A stretch of 64,000 nt of DNA, from positions 124,001-188,000 of the forward strand of contig JBGALT010000001.1 in assembly GCA_044223665.1 (NCBI GenBank). Reading direction: 5' to 3'. A model generated the notes under the pieces. It ran no database searches. It saw nothing but the letters and a program-made list of their open reading frames with translations, and was not told the origin of the DNA. The stretch's first letter is position 1. Each line of letters starts with the position of its first letter. A program made the position numbers and the translations under genes. Origin of the DNA: JBBSAT01 sp044223665. GTDB taxonomy: Bacteria; Myxococcota_A; Polyangia; Polyangiales; Sandaracinaceae. Shown one piece after another: positions 8,451 to 17,511 of the stretch.

Positions 8451-10934
8451 GTGACCCGCTTCGCTTCGCTCCCCCTCACGCTGGCGCTGCTCGTGCTCTC
8501 GTCCTGTGGCCCCTCCGGCGCAGGGCCGCACCTCTTGCCGCTCGGCCGCCAGACCGTGGCCGTCAACGAGACGCTCCGGGTCGCCCTGGACGTCGACAAC
8601 CCGAGCGGCAGCGCGATCGCCTACCGCTTCGAGGCGTCGACCCTGACCGCGCTCGACAGCGTCGCGACCATCGGTGGCTCGCCGGCCGGCGGCGAGTTCC
8701 GCTTCACCCCGCTCTCGAGCCACGTCGGCACGCACACGATCACGTTCGTGATCGCCGCGCCCGGAGGGGCCGAGTACGACCGGGCGGACATGCTGGTCGA
8801 GGTCACGCCGGCGGCCGACGCAGCGCCCGTCTTCCTCGAGCCCGGCGCGGGCGCCACCTTCGACCTGCAGCGCGACCCCTGCGCGCGCTTCCACGTCGAG
8901 CTGCGCGACGACGACAGCACGAGCGTCGACGTGCACGAGCGCACGCCGCTGCCCACGGGCGCGACGCTGACGGCGACCGGCCCGAAGAGCGCCGACTTCG
9001 AGTGGTGCCCGACGCCCGATCAGATCGCCGCCTCCGCGCGCTGGACGATCGAGCTCGAGGCCGACGACCTCGACCACCCACCGGTTCCCCACGACTTCGT
9101 GATCGTCCTGCGCACCGGCACTTCGAGCGGCTGCCCCGGTCTCGCGCCGACGATCTCGCTCGTGTCGCCGCTCTCGGGCGAGCTGGTGACGAGCGGCGCC
9201 GGATACGACGTCGTCATCGAGGCCAGCGACGATCGCGGGCTGCGCGACGCGCCGCTGCTCTACTGGACGACCGAGCGGCCCGTCGATCCCACGATGCCCG
9301 ACGTCACGGGCTACCAGCAGATCACCTTCGTCCCGGACGGCACGCGTTACCGCGCGCACGTCGGCTCGCTCGGCCTCGCCGAAGGCGAGATGCGCGAGGT
9401 CTTCTTCACCGCGAGCGTGACCGACAACGACGACGCGACGGGCGCCTCCTGCGACCACCGCACGGATCTGCTGCCGGTCGTCTCGTTCTTCGCCGTGGGC
9501 GGCGCCGGCGGCGGCACCACGATGGCGTGCGGCCCGTGCAGCGCTTCGGTCGAGTGCGCGAGCGGCCTCTGCGTGCCCGCCGCGGGCGGCGCACGCTGCC
9601 TGGATCTCTGCGGGCCGAGCGATCTGTGCAGCCTGGGTGCCTGCGTCGCGGTCACGACGACCGAAGGATCGAGCACGCGCGCTTGCGGCGACGTGATGGC
9701 GGCCTGCAACGGCGGCAGCGGCTGCCTCGACGACACGAGCGAGCCCGACGACTCGCTCGGCGACGCGACGATGCTCTCCTTCTCGGGCACGGCCGCGCAC
9801 GCGACCGGTCAGATCTGCGCGAACGACGACGACTGGCTGCGCTTCGCGGGCGTGGCGATGGACCGCGTCACCGTCACGCTCGCGTTCGACGCGATGGCGG
9901 GCGACCTCGACCTCGAGGTCCGCGACATGGCGAGCACCATCCTGGGCTCGAGCGCCGGCGTCGGAGGCACGGAGACGGTCACCTATTGCGCGCGCGACGC
10001 CTCGGCGCTCTACGCACGGGTGCACGGCTACGGCGGCTCCGAGAACCGGTACACGCTGGACGTGACCCGCGACGCCGGCGCGTGCTGCGTCGACGACCCG
10101 GGCGAGCCCGACGACACGCGCGCCACGGCGCGCAGCTTCACGGGCACCGACTTCGACGGGACGCTCTGTCCGATGGACGAGGACTGGATCGCGCTCCCGA
10201 TCGCGTCGGCCTCGCGCGTGGTGATCGATCTCGTCTTCGACGCGGGGCGCGCCGACGTGGACCTCGAGCTCGTCTCGCCCGCGGGCACCACGGTGGCTTC
10301 CAGCCTCGGGACGGGAGACACCGAGCACATCGACACGATGCTCACGTCGGCCGGGACCTACGCGCTCCACGTCTTCTCGATCGACGACACGGCGTCGAAC
10401 GACTACCTCGGCATGGTGATGCTCACGCCGCTCGCGACGTGCACCTCCGACCTCTCGTGCCCGAGCGGCCAGGTCTGCGATGCCGGCGCCTGCCGAAGCG
10501 GGAGCTGCACCGCGGTCTCGAGCTGCCCGGCCGCGCATCTCTGCCCCGACGCGGGCCCGGGATCGAGCGCCAGCACCTGCAGTGCGAGCTGCACCGTGAA
10601 CGGCGACTGCCGATCGAGCGAGGCCTGCAAGTGGTTCCCCGAGGGTCGGGCCTGCGCGACGCGCGGGACGGCCGCCAACGGCGCGACCTGCACGAGCTTC
10701 GCCGACTGCGGTGGACAGCGCGCCTGCCTCGACTGGCCCGGCGGATACTGCGCGCGCGCCGGCTGCGCGAGCGACGCCGACTGCGAGACGGGGACCTTCT
10801 GCGTCGCGGCCGCCGGCGGCACCCAGGTCTGCGCCCTCGACTGCACCACCGACACGACCCGCTGCCACGCCGGCATCACGTGTCGCTCGGTCACGGGCGT
10901 GAGCGGCGCCAGCCGTCGCGTGTGCCTGCCGTGA
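8451..10934 (+). CDS. Large Cys-rich lipoprotein with PPC domains
   Basis: The product is 827 residues from GTG 8451, with signal peptide and lipobox VLSSC. N-terminal Ig/cadherin-like beta regions extend to about residue 340. A Cys-rich linker follows (CASGLCVPAAGGARC), then two bacterial pre-peptidase C-terminal (PPC) domains recognised by the EPDDSLGDATML and EPDDTRATARSF openings and DDDWLRFAG or DEDWIALPI strands. The rest is a string of small Cys modules (CPSGQVCDAGACRSGSC). No catalytic site is visible. It is divergent from the C1 peptidase with a 150-bp gap and overlaps the next gene by GTGA, so it is probably co-transcribed with the metalloprotease. Likely a surface or outer-membrane protein; function not recognised. 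Confidence 0.8.
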   Translation: MTRFASLPLTLALLVLSSCGPSGAGPHLLPLGRQTVAVNETLRVALDVDNPSGSAIAYRFEASTLTALDSVATIGGSPAGGEFRFTPLSSHVGTHTITFVIAAPGGAEYDRADMLVEVTPAADAAPVFLEPGAGATFDLQRDPCARFHVELRDDDSTSVDVHERTPLPTGATLTATGPKSADFEWCPTPDQIAASARWTIELEADDLDHPPVPHDFVIVLRTGTSSGCPGLAPTISLVSPLSGELVTSGAGYDVVIEASDDRGLRDAPLLYWTTERPVDPTMPDVTGYQQITFVPDGTRYRAHVGSLGLAEGEMREVFFTASVTDNDDATGASCDHRTDLLPVVSFFAVGGAGGGTTMACGPCSASVECASGLCVPAAGGARCLDLCGPSDLCSLGACVAVTTTEGSSTRACGDVMAACNGGSGCLDDTSEPDDSLGDATMLSFSGTAAHATGQICANDDDWLRFAGVAMDRVTVTLAFDAMAGDLDLEVRDMASTILGSSAGVGGTETVTYCARDASALYARVHGYGGSENRYTLDVTRDAGACCVDDPGEPDDTRATARSFTGTDFDGTLCPMDEDWIALPIASASRVVIDLVFDAGRADVDLELVSPAGTTVASSLGTGDTEHIDTMLTSAGTYALHVFSIDDTASNDYLGMVMLTPLATCTSDLSCPSGQVCDAGACRSGSCTAVSSCPAAHLCPDAGPGSSASTCSASCTVNGDCRSSEACKWFPEGRACATRGTAANGATCTSFADCGGQRACLDWPGGYCARAGCASDADCETGTFCVAAAGGTQVCALDCTTDTTRCHAGITCRSVTGVSGASRRVCLP

Positions 10935-12802
10935 CGCGCGGCCCGAGCGCGCTCCTGTTCGCCACGACGCTGCTCCTCGCCTCGTGCGCCCCGGGCGGGG
11001 CTCCGCGCGCGCCGATGGCACCGGCGCCGCGCATCGGCGGCTACGACGCCGTCCGGCCGATGGTCGTCGGCACCGAGATTTCGGTGCGAGGGCTCGGGCT
11101 CGACCGCGTGGGCCCCGTCGCGGAGCTGGTCGTGCGCGCGGGCGAGCGCGAGTGGATCCTCCCCGAGGCGACGGCCCTCCGCGGGACGAGCGCCGCGCGA
11201 CCGTTCCTCGCGAGCAACGCGCTCGTCTCCGAGCTCGGCGTGGGAGCCCACGCGGTGACGCTCGTCGTCCGCGGCGACGAGACGAACAGCAGCCCCTTCG
11301 AGACGACGTTCGAGATCGGCGGCGATCTCGCGCTCGCGCTCGACGCCGGCCCGAGCGGCGTCGTGCACTTCGAGGACGTCGTGGTGGTGCACGGCGCGGG
11401 CGTCACCCCGGCGACCGAGGCGCCCAGGGAGGCCCACGTCGTGGGCACCTTCACGCCTGCGGGCGGGAGCGGCATCGCGATCGACGTGCTGCTCCCGGCC
11501 GAGCTCGCCGACCTGTCCGGCCGCGATCGTGCGGTCATGGTGCTCGGAACCGAGCTCGGGGGGCCCACGCTGCGCGAAGGAACGCTCGTCGGGACGATGA
11601 CGCTCGAGGCCGAGCGGCGCGACGGGACGCGCGACAGCACGCCACCGGTCGACGTCTCGCTCGACTTCGCGGCGCCCGAGCTGTTCGCGCTCGATCCGAC
11701 GAGCGCATCGGTCGGCCGCATCGTGACCGTTCGTGGCGCCGGCTTCCTCGGCCGGCCCGGACGCAGCGACGAGACGACGATCCTGCGCGTCGCCGCGATG
11801 TTCACTCCGGACGGCGGCACGGCGGGCGCTTTCGACATGGAGCTGGTGCCGACCTGGACCAGCGGCGCCGAGCTGGGGCTCGTGATCGAGCCGCGGGTGA
11901 CGGGCGGCGCCGTGGTGGCGTCGCTCTTCGGGGCGCAGCGCGGCGTGCTCGTCGGGACCGCGACGCCGGTCGCGATCCGGGGCACCGCCGAGCTCGTGGG
12001 CGCGCCGGTTCCGTTCTCGCTCGCGCTCGGCCCGATCCATCAGATCGTCGAGCTGCGCTTTCTCCCCGGCTGGTACGGCAGCCTCACGCATCTGGGGCTC
12101 GGCGCCGCCGAGCCGCAGGTCAAGGCGGCGATCGAGGCGCGCATCGAGTCGATCTACGAGGGCTACGCGGTCGACGTGCGCACGAGCGCCGTGACCGACC
12201 ACGCCCCGTCGGCGTTCGCGGTCGTCGAGATCGGCGGTCCCGATCCGAACGGCTCGGGCCTGTTCGGCTACGACAACTCGGCTGGCAAGGACGTGGGCAA
12301 CCTGCGCTTGTTCGATCACATCGGCGGCGCGAACGCCGAGACGCAGATGGACGGCTTCCCGGGCTACGGCGGCGTGTTCGTCGAGTCGATGCTCTGGTGG
12401 TCCTCGCACCCCGAGCTGGCGAGCCAGCGCCCCATCGGCGCCCCGCCCCCCGAGCCGCTCTTCGACGAGGTCTTCGATCCGGTGCGCGCCGAGCCCGCGA
12501 CCTACGAGGAAGCGATGGGGAACGGAGAGCCGGCGCGCGTGGCCGTCGTGGCGCGCGCGATCCGAGCGCTCTCGAGCCTCGTCGGCGAGACGACGGCACA
12601 CGAGCTCGGCCACAGCCTCGGGCTGGCCCAGCCGAACGGCGATCCGACGGCGTTCCACGACGTCGGCGATGGCGAGGGCTGCCTCATGGACTCCGGCTCG
12701 GCGCGCCCGCTCGGCGAGCGCATGGCCGAGCCCGGATTCGCCACGTCCCACTTCTGCTACGACGAGCCCGAGTACCTCGCGTCGATCCTCGCGGTCGAGT
12801 GA
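10931..12802 (+). CDS. Zinc-metalloprotease-like lipoprotein (HExxH)
   Basis: The product is 623 residues from GTG 10931, overlapping the previous stop (GTGA). Lipobox LLASC gives a lipid anchor. The first ~330 residues contain IPT/TIG-like Ig strands (PMVVGTEISVRGLGL, SVGRIVTVRGAGFLG). The C-terminal third holds TAHELGHSLGLAQ near residues 555-567, a HExxH zinc site, with GEGCLMDSG downstream resembling a Met-turn. In metzincins the next ligand would be a His or Asp at the position where this protein has Gln (HELGHSLGLAQ), so the third ligand must come from elsewhere, or activity is altered. Probably an extracellular peptidase made together with the upstream lipoprotein. Confidence 0.78.
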   Translation: MTRGPSALLFATTLLLASCAPGGAPRAPMAPAPRIGGYDAVRPMVVGTEISVRGLGLDRVGPVAELVVRAGEREWILPEATALRGTSAARPFLASNALVSELGVGAHAVTLVVRGDETNSSPFETTFEIGGDLALALDAGPSGVVHFEDVVVVHGAGVTPATEAPREAHVVGTFTPAGGSGIAIDVLLPAELADLSGRDRAVMVLGTELGGPTLREGTLVGTMTLEAERRDGTRDSTPPVDVSLDFAAPELFALDPTSASVGRIVTVRGAGFLGRPGRSDETTILRVAAMFTPDGGTAGAFDMELVPTWTSGAELGLVIEPRVTGGAVVASLFGAQRGVLVGTATPVAIRGTAELVGAPVPFSLALGPIHQIVELRFLPGWYGSLTHLGLGAAEPQVKAAIEARIESIYEGYAVDVRTSAVTDHAPSAFAVVEIGGPDPNGSGLFGYDNSAGKDVGNLRLFDHIGGANAETQMDGFPGYGGVFVESMLWWSSHPELASQRPIGAPPPEPLFDEVFDPVRAEPATYEEAMGNGEPARVAVVARAIRALSSLVGETTAHELGHSLGLAQPNGDPTAFHDVGDGEGCLMDSGSARPLGERMAEPGFATSHFCYDEPEYLASILAVE

Positions 12803-12812
12803 GCCGCGTGGA

Positions 12813-13388
12813 TCAGCGCAGGGTCCCGTAGCGCGCCACGATCTCGTCCCATCGGCGCACGCGCTCGTCGTCCTCTCCCATCATCTCGACGATCCACCGC
12901 CGCACGTATTGGCAATCGAGATCCGGGCCCCGCACCGCGACGAGCTGGCCGAGATCGCCGACGTCCTTGGGCCGGAAGAACAACAGCTTGAACACGGCAA
13001 TGGCCTCGGCCGAGAGGAAGGCGCCCGTCCAGCCATCCACCGTGATCGAGACCTTCGTCCGCGCGGCCTCGTCGGAGAAGGGGATGCTCGGGACGAACAC
13101 GTCGATGCGCATGCCGTCCCAATCCCCGACGAACATGCCATCGCGCGCGGCGCGCGCGGTCGCGGCACCTCGATCCACGCGCACGCCCACGCTCTCGAGC
13201 GCCTCGAAGACCCTGGACAAGCCGTCGAGCTCGCAGAAGACGTTCACGTCGACGTCCCGCGTACCCCGAGGAACGCCCGCCACACCCAGCGCCAGCGCGC
13301 CGCCGAGCGCGTGAGGAACGCGACGCGCCGCGAGGGCATCGGCGATCGCTCGCCCCGCCGCGGCCGCGGTGCGTCGATGCTCGCTCAT
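12813..13388 (-). CDS. Nucleotidyltransferase (AbiEii/MenA-like fold)
   Basis: The product is 191 residues from ATG 13388. The signature is GGALALGVAGVPRGTRDVDV: a glycine pair, then an Arg-Thr-Arg-Asp-Val-Asp stretch giving the DxD metal site of pol-beta-type nucleotidyltransferases. Downstream, FKLLFFRPKDVGDL matches the conserved Lys-Asp helix of AbiEii-like proteins. Its start overlaps the stop of a 79-residue upstream gene (ATGA), and both follow an alpha/beta hydrolase gene. Members of this fold include toxins that add nucleotides to tRNA, but also many proteins with no toxin role. Whether this is a toxin, a defence protein or a metabolic enzyme is not shown. Confidence 0.8.
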   Translation of the reverse strand: MSEHRRTAAAAGRAIADALAARRVPHALGGALALGVAGVPRGTRDVDVNVFCELDGLSRVFEALESVGVRVDRGAATARAARDGMFVGDWDGMRIDVFVPSIPFSDEAARTKVSITVDGWTGAFLSAEAIAVFKLLFFRPKDVGDLGQLVAVRGPDLDCQYVRRWIVEMMGEDDERVRRWDEIVARYGTLR

Positions 13389-13624
13389 CGCTTCCGATCG
13401 GCGCGAAGCCGCCCGAGGGCCACGAGCGTGCTCTCGGGCAGCGGATCTTCGTACGCGAGCACGCGCTCCGGAAACGGGCTCGCACGAACGGCCCACATCG
13501 CATCCAGCGCGCAGTCCTCCACCTCACGCCAGCGCTCCTCGGGGGTCATGCGCGCCCAACGTGCCGCGTCGCTCCCCAGCGACTCGTCCTCTTGCGCGGC
13601 CCACCCGGGGAGCTTCACCAGCAT
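13385..13624 (-). CDS. Small hypothetical protein paired with nucleotidyltransferase
   Basis: The product is 79 residues from ATG 13624, five bases after the stop of the alpha/beta hydrolase gene and overlapping the nucleotidyltransferase start by ATGA. The sequence is acidic and helical, with MTPEERWREVEDCALDAMWAV and SPFPERVLAYEDPLPEST as the most distinctive parts. It has no signal peptide, no membrane segment and no catalytic motif that I recognise. The fixed order of a small helical protein then a nucleotidyltransferase is what a type IV-like toxin-antitoxin pair would show, and the small protein would be the antitoxin candidate. That is inference from position and size only. Confidence 0.65.
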   Translation of the reverse strand: MLVKLPGWAAQEDESLGSDAARWARMTPEERWREVEDCALDAMWAVRASPFPERVLAYEDPLPESTLVALGRLRADRKR

Positions 13625-13629
13625 TCTCT

Positions 13630-14955
13630 TCAGGGTAGCAGGCCGGCCGACGACTTCTCGCCGGGCGTGAGCGCGCGGCGGACGACGTCGTAGATCGCCG
13701 GGTGGTTCTGCAGCTGATGGTGCATCACCCCACCGAAGCGCTCGGTCTCGATCGGGAACGAGTGCTCCTCGAGGACCGCGTCGTGCGGCGTGCTGCTCGG
13801 CACGCGTACGAGGAGATCCCCGATCATGCGCCCCAGCGGGTGCTCGGGATCGCGCGTCACCGTCGCCGACACGAACGAGTACGTGACGGTCGGCAAGAGC
13901 GGGATCTCGCGGCCGGGGCCCGCGTCGAGCGCGTCGAGGTCGCGCCCGATCCAGTCCTCGTCCACGAGCCAGCCGTGCCGTAGGTCCTTGATGCCGGCAC
14001 TTCGGCCCTCGAGCACGCGCGAAGTGACGAGCGTGGCCGGCAGATCGATCGCGCCGAGCACCGTCGTGAGCACCGCCCCGAGCTTGGCGAGCGGCGCGCC
14101 CCGATGCGGGGAGCCGAGCGAGATCACACGCCGCACCTTCTTCACCCAGCTCGCGCCGGCCTCGGCGCCGTAGTGGCACGCGCTGCGCACGACGAGGCCG
14201 CCCATGCTGTGGCCGACGAGCACGAGCTCCTCGATCGGGATCGGATAGGCGACGACGAAGCGCTCGAGCAGCTCCGAGAGGGCGCGCCCGTTCGTGGAGA
14301 CGTGGCAGCCCGTGTTGTAGCGGAGCCAGATCGGGGTGACCCCGAGATCGCGCGCGAGGAGTGAGCCGAAGCTCGCGGTGGGATCGCCGTGGTAGGCGTG
14401 CGCCTCGAGCACCCACGACCACTCGGTCGTCCCCAGGCCGTGCACGAAGAGCACGACGCGCCGGCTCGGCGAGGGAATCGCCGCCTTCACCGTCTCGGCA
14501 TCGACCCGCGCGAGGTAGGCGTCGCCGGCGCGCAGCACCATGCCGAGGTCGAGACCGTTGTCGCGGGCCTGGAGGTGATCGCCGATCGCCGCGTTCACCA
14601 GGCCGAGGCCCGCGTCGCCGATCCACTCGGCCGTCCGCAGCACGTCCGAGCGCATCGGCATCGCCGGGACGAGCCCCGGCGTGCTCTGCTCTCTCGCGCG
14701 CGCCTCGACGAGGTCGAGCCCCGCATCCGTGACGGCCTCGACGGCGCGGTTGACGAGCTTGATCGAGCCGAGCACGCCACGGGTGCTCAACCGACGGATC
14801 GCGTCGACGGCGCGGGCCGGGACGCGCACCGGCTCGATGTGATCGGTGACGCGCATCACGTTGCGCGCGGTCGACTCGTGGCCCTCCCCGACGAGATCGA
14901 CCGTGCGATCGATCGCCTCGTGCACGAGTGACTTGAGCCCTCGCCATCGGCGCAT
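13630..14955 (-). CDS. Alpha/beta hydrolase (PGAP1/lipase-like)
   Basis: The product is 441 residues from ATG 14955, without a clear signal peptide. The oxyanion strand VVLFVHGLGTTEWSW lies about residues 165-180 and the nucleophile elbow VLVGHSMGGLVVRSA near 245-260, followed by ISLGSPHRGAPLA, typical of PGAP1-like lipases and esterases that deacylate lipids. The His of the triad is probably in the C-terminal HHQLQNHPAIYD region. The N-terminal 140 residues are helical and basic and may bind membrane. It is the first gene of a tight three-gene operon with the 79-residue protein and nucleotidyltransferase. Its substrate is unknown. Confidence 0.82.
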   Translation of the reverse strand: MRRWRGLKSLVHEAIDRTVDLVGEGHESTARNVMRVTDHIEPVRVPARAVDAIRRLSTRGVLGSIKLVNRAVEAVTDAGLDLVEARAREQSTPGLVPAMPMRSDVLRTAEWIGDAGLGLVNAAIGDHLQARDNGLDLGMVLRAGDAYLARVDAETVKAAIPSPSRRVVLFVHGLGTTEWSWVLEAHAYHGDPTASFGSLLARDLGVTPIWLRYNTGCHVSTNGRALSELLERFVVAYPIPIEELVLVGHSMGGLVVRSACHYGAEAGASWVKKVRRVISLGSPHRGAPLAKLGAVLTTVLGAIDLPATLVTSRVLEGRSAGIKDLRHGWLVDEDWIGRDLDALDAGPGREIPLLPTVTYSFVSATVTRDPEHPLGRMIGDLLVRVPSSTPHDAVLEEHSFPIETERFGGVMHHQLQNHPAIYDVVRRALTPGEKSSAGLLP

Positions 14956-14982
14956 GGAGAGAGTGTGCCCCGAAACGACGAA

Positions 14983-15008
14983 GGCCCGGATGCCGATGCA
15001 TCCGAGCC
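14983..15008 (-). terminator. Hairpin terminator candidate
   Basis: An inverted repeat with 11-base arms (14983-14993 and 14998-15008) and a CGAT loop contains one G-T wobble. Read on the minus strand it is followed by TTCGTCGTTTCGG, a weakly T-rich tail. It lies between the minus-strand Kazal lipoprotein gene and the hydrolase operon, where a terminator for the lipoprotein gene is expected. Confidence 0.6.
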
Positions 15009-15071
15009 CTCGCGATCACGCGATCTGCGACGCGCGCTCGCCCGGGAGAGCCCGGGAGAGCCGCGCGCGGA

Positions 15072-16166
15072 TCAGGTGCACTCGCCGGTGTGCTGCACCG
15101 AGACGCCCGCGCCCGCCGCGTGGCACGCGTTCGAGTACGTCACGTTGTCGCAGCCGCAGACCGGCTGGTAGAGCGCCGTGCACACCTGGGGACGCACCGC
15201 GCAGGTGCCCTGACCGTCGGCCCAGCCGCAGATCTGCGAGGTCGGGATCGAGCAGAACTGACCCTCGGGGCAGGTGTTGCCCGCGCGGCCGCCGCACGCG
15301 ATCACGTCGGGAACGCAGGCGCAGACGCCCGGCGTGTCGTCCCAGTGCGTGCCCGCGCTGCAGGCGAAGCGAACGAGGGGGCAGCCCATCGGCGCCGGGC
15401 ACTCGCGGATCTCCCAGCTGCAGGTCGTGAGGTCCGGGTTGCGCAGGCAGTGGCCCGTCCAGCCGCCGATCGAGCCGTCGTCGCACATCCGCGTCGCGAT
15501 GCGGAGCGGCGGGCCGCAGAGCGCCTCGTCGCAGGCGTCGCCCGCGTGCACCGGGAGCACCGGCGCGCAGTACGAGGGGCAGGGCGCGCGGATGCAGACC
15601 ACGCGGTGGCACTCCGAGCCCGTGGGGCAGCGGTCGTTCGTGCCGCACTCGGCGCGGCACTCGGCGCCCGAGCACGCGAGCGTGAGGTCGAAGTTACCGC
15701 CCTCGTCCCAGTACTCGCGCACGATCACGAGGTAGGTGCCGGCGCGCGAGACGCGCACGTCGAGGTGCGAGTCCGTCGAGCCGCGATAGTCGTCGTTCAC
15801 GGCGATCGGGCGCGCGCCCGACCAGCTCGATCGCGTCGCCGGGCCGTAGAGCGCGATGACCGTGTCCGAGCCGTCGATCGCGTGCGCGTCGAGCGTCACG
15901 CGCGCACCGGCGCTCGCCGTGAAGAGCCAGCCGGCGTAGCCGCCGCTCGCGTAGTGACCCTCGAGCGTCTCGCCGAACGCGATCTCGCCCTGGATGGCGA
16001 CGCGGCGCGTGTACGAGTCGGCCGGGATGTCCTGGTCGGCGAGGTCGGCGCCGAGGATCTGGGCCTCGAGGTCACCCGACTTGTCGCCCGCGGGGGCCTG
16101 CGTACAGCCAGTGGCGAGGGCAACCGCGAGGAACGCGACTGCCGAGAAACGCGTGGAGCTCGTCAT
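15072..16166 (-). CDS. Kazal-domain lipoprotein
   Basis: The product is 364 residues from ATG 16166 (an upstream in-frame ATG at 16196 is less likely). Signal peptide and lipobox ALATGC are clear. Residues about 60-190 form a PPC-like beta domain (ITV-type strands, GTYLVIVREYW). Cys-rich modules follow (CPTGSECHRVVC, CPEGQFCSIPTS). The last ~35 residues match a Kazal serine-protease-inhibitor domain: PVCGCDNVTYSNACHAAGAG with the closing CT. Kazal domains bind and block serine proteases, so the protein may protect the cell surface from its own or prey proteases. The gene is followed by a hairpin terminator and preceded by a 195-bp gap containing Rep-B1. Confidence 0.85.
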   Translation of the reverse strand: MTSSTRFSAVAFLAVALATGCTQAPAGDKSGDLEAQILGADLADQDIPADSYTRRVAIQGEIAFGETLEGHYASGGYAGWLFTASAGARVTLDAHAIDGSDTVIALYGPATRSSWSGARPIAVNDDYRGSTDSHLDVRVSRAGTYLVIVREYWDEGGNFDLTLACSGAECRAECGTNDRCPTGSECHRVVCIRAPCPSYCAPVLPVHAGDACDEALCGPPLRIATRMCDDGSIGGWTGHCLRNPDLTTCSWEIRECPAPMGCPLVRFACSAGTHWDDTPGVCACVPDVIACGGRAGNTCPEGQFCSIPTSQICGWADGQGTCAVRPQVCTALYQPVCGCDNVTYSNACHAAGAGVSVQHTGECT

Positions 16167-16319
16167 GCCCGGTGTGCAATGCAGTGCGCATGCCACCGAG
16201 AGTGACCCACGTAGTCCTACCTTTTCGGGGATTCCGATGGGAGGGGGTGGCCAGTCGATCGGCCGGCCGAGCCCCGAGGCGGCCGCTCGGCTTGCTACCG
16301 CGGGTCGCCAACCAGCATC

Positions 16320-16364
16320 GTCCCATTCGTCGCGTCGCGCGACGATCTGGGACGTAGTCGATCA
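16320..16364 (-). repeat. Rep-B copy 1 (hairpin after stop codon)
   Basis: Hairpin arms are GTCCCA plus TCGTCGCG (16320-16325, 16327-16334), loop TCG, then CGCGACGA and TGGGAC (16338-16345, 16348-16353). The 15 bases 16350-16364 are identical to the end of Rep-B copy 2 at 34013-34027. Read on the minus strand the element begins with the TGA of the aminopeptidase gene. Probably a transcription or mRNA 3-prime end structure. Confidence 0.7.
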
Positions 16365-17459
16365 GCCGCTCGACTTCACGTCGACCAGCTTGCCGGCCTG
16401 GACGACGGTCTCGGCACCGATCGTGACCGTCGTGCGGCGCACGAGCATGGGGATCTCGACGTCCGAGTCCCAGCTCGCGCCGGTCACCTCGGGGCACGTG
16501 TGGCCGAGCGTCAGGTGGCAGCCGGGGAGCTTCAGATCCTGGAGCAGCGCACCGATCGGGGCGAGCACGCCGGTGTTCGTCCCGAAGCCGACCTGACCGG
16601 CGCGACGCCCGCGCGTCGAAGCCTGGAGCGCCGCTTCGAGCCGCGCGCACGGCTCGCTCGCCCCCTCGAGCCGCGCGACCTCGCCCTTCTCGAAGAAGAT
16701 CTTCATGCGGAGCGCGTGCGGTAGCTCGGTGCCTTCGGGGAGCCAGAGGCCTCCGTCGGGCACGAGCGCGCCCTCGACGCTCGACGGAACGCCGAAGACC
16801 TCGCCGCCCGGCAGGTTCGTCCAGCCGGGGCCGTGCAAGAGCCCACTGGCGACCACGACCTTCGTGCTCGGGCTCATCGTGATCTGGAGGTCGGTCCCAC
16901 CCGGCGCGGTGACGGTGATGGGCTTGGTCGGGAGGAGCTTGCCCGCGAGCCACTGCGAGACGCGCTCGACCTCGTCGTAGTCGGCGCGCATGGCCTGGCC
17001 CATCATCGCGGCGGTGACGCCGATGAGGTGGCCGTGGCGCCGCTTGGTCTTGCCGGTCTCGACGATGCGGCGGCGCAGATCGACCGGTAGGCCGCCTTCG
17101 ATCGCGGAGACGAGCAACGAGGCATCGGCCCGCTCGACGTGCGCGAAGAGCGCCTCGACGTAGTGCGCGTCGTACGCCTCGTTGGGGCCGACGACGAACG
17201 CCTGCGCATCGGCGCCGATCGCGGTCGCCGCCTCGAGCAGCGCCGCGGCGATCGACGCCACCTCGCCGCGGTGCGTGACGACGACGACGTTCTCCCCGGC
17301 GCGGATGCCGAGACACTTCTCGACCGCGTTCTTGGCGCCGGCAGCGATCGCAGCGGCGAGCGCGGGATCCGGCGGCGGCGCCGTGATCTGCCGGCGCGGC
17401 ACGAGCACCGCGCTCGAGGGACGCTCGCGCCGCGGCGGGCGCTGGGAGTCGGAGGTCAC
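16362..17459 (-). CDS. M29-type aminopeptidase-like protein
   Basis: The product is 365 residues from ATG 17459. It resembles the aminopeptidase T/M29 family and its relatives such as the NicX-type ring-opening enzymes: an N-terminal Rossmann-like part (GENVVVVTHRGEVASIA), then LLPTKPITVTAPGGTDL, and a metal-site half with GQVGFGTNTGV, LGHTCPEVTG and DSDVEIPMLV. These enzymes cut N-terminal residues from peptides with metal ions in the cytosol. No signal peptide is seen. The stop codon forms the first bases of Rep-B copy 1. It could be a non-peptidase member of the family; the fold is more certain than the substrate. Confidence 0.75.
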   Translation of the reverse strand: MTSDSQRPPRRERPSSAVLVPRRQITAPPPDPALAAAIAAGAKNAVEKCLGIRAGENVVVVTHRGEVASIAAALLEAATAIGADAQAFVVGPNEAYDAHYVEALFAHVERADASLLVSAIEGGLPVDLRRRIVETGKTKRRHGHLIGVTAAMMGQAMRADYDEVERVSQWLAGKLLPTKPITVTAPGGTDLQITMSPSTKVVVASGLLHGPGWTNLPGGEVFGVPSSVEGALVPDGGLWLPEGTELPHALRMKIFFEKGEVARLEGASEPCARLEAALQASTRGRRAGQVGFGTNTGVLAPIGALLQDLKLPGCHLTLGHTCPEVTGASWDSDVEIPMLVRRTTVTIGAETVVQAGKLVDVKSSG

Positions 17460-17511
17460 GCTCGCGCCCCGATCGGAAGCTCACCCGGCACGCGCGGAGT
17501 CTCGCGCCGCA

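Noticed and set aside
6285..10934. Very long open frame of about 1550 codons on the plus strand, and its minus-strand counterpart 6396-11021
   Set aside because: They cross several real genes on both strands. In this GC-rich DNA, frames opposite or offset to genes stay open by codon bias. Only parts with family motifs were kept.
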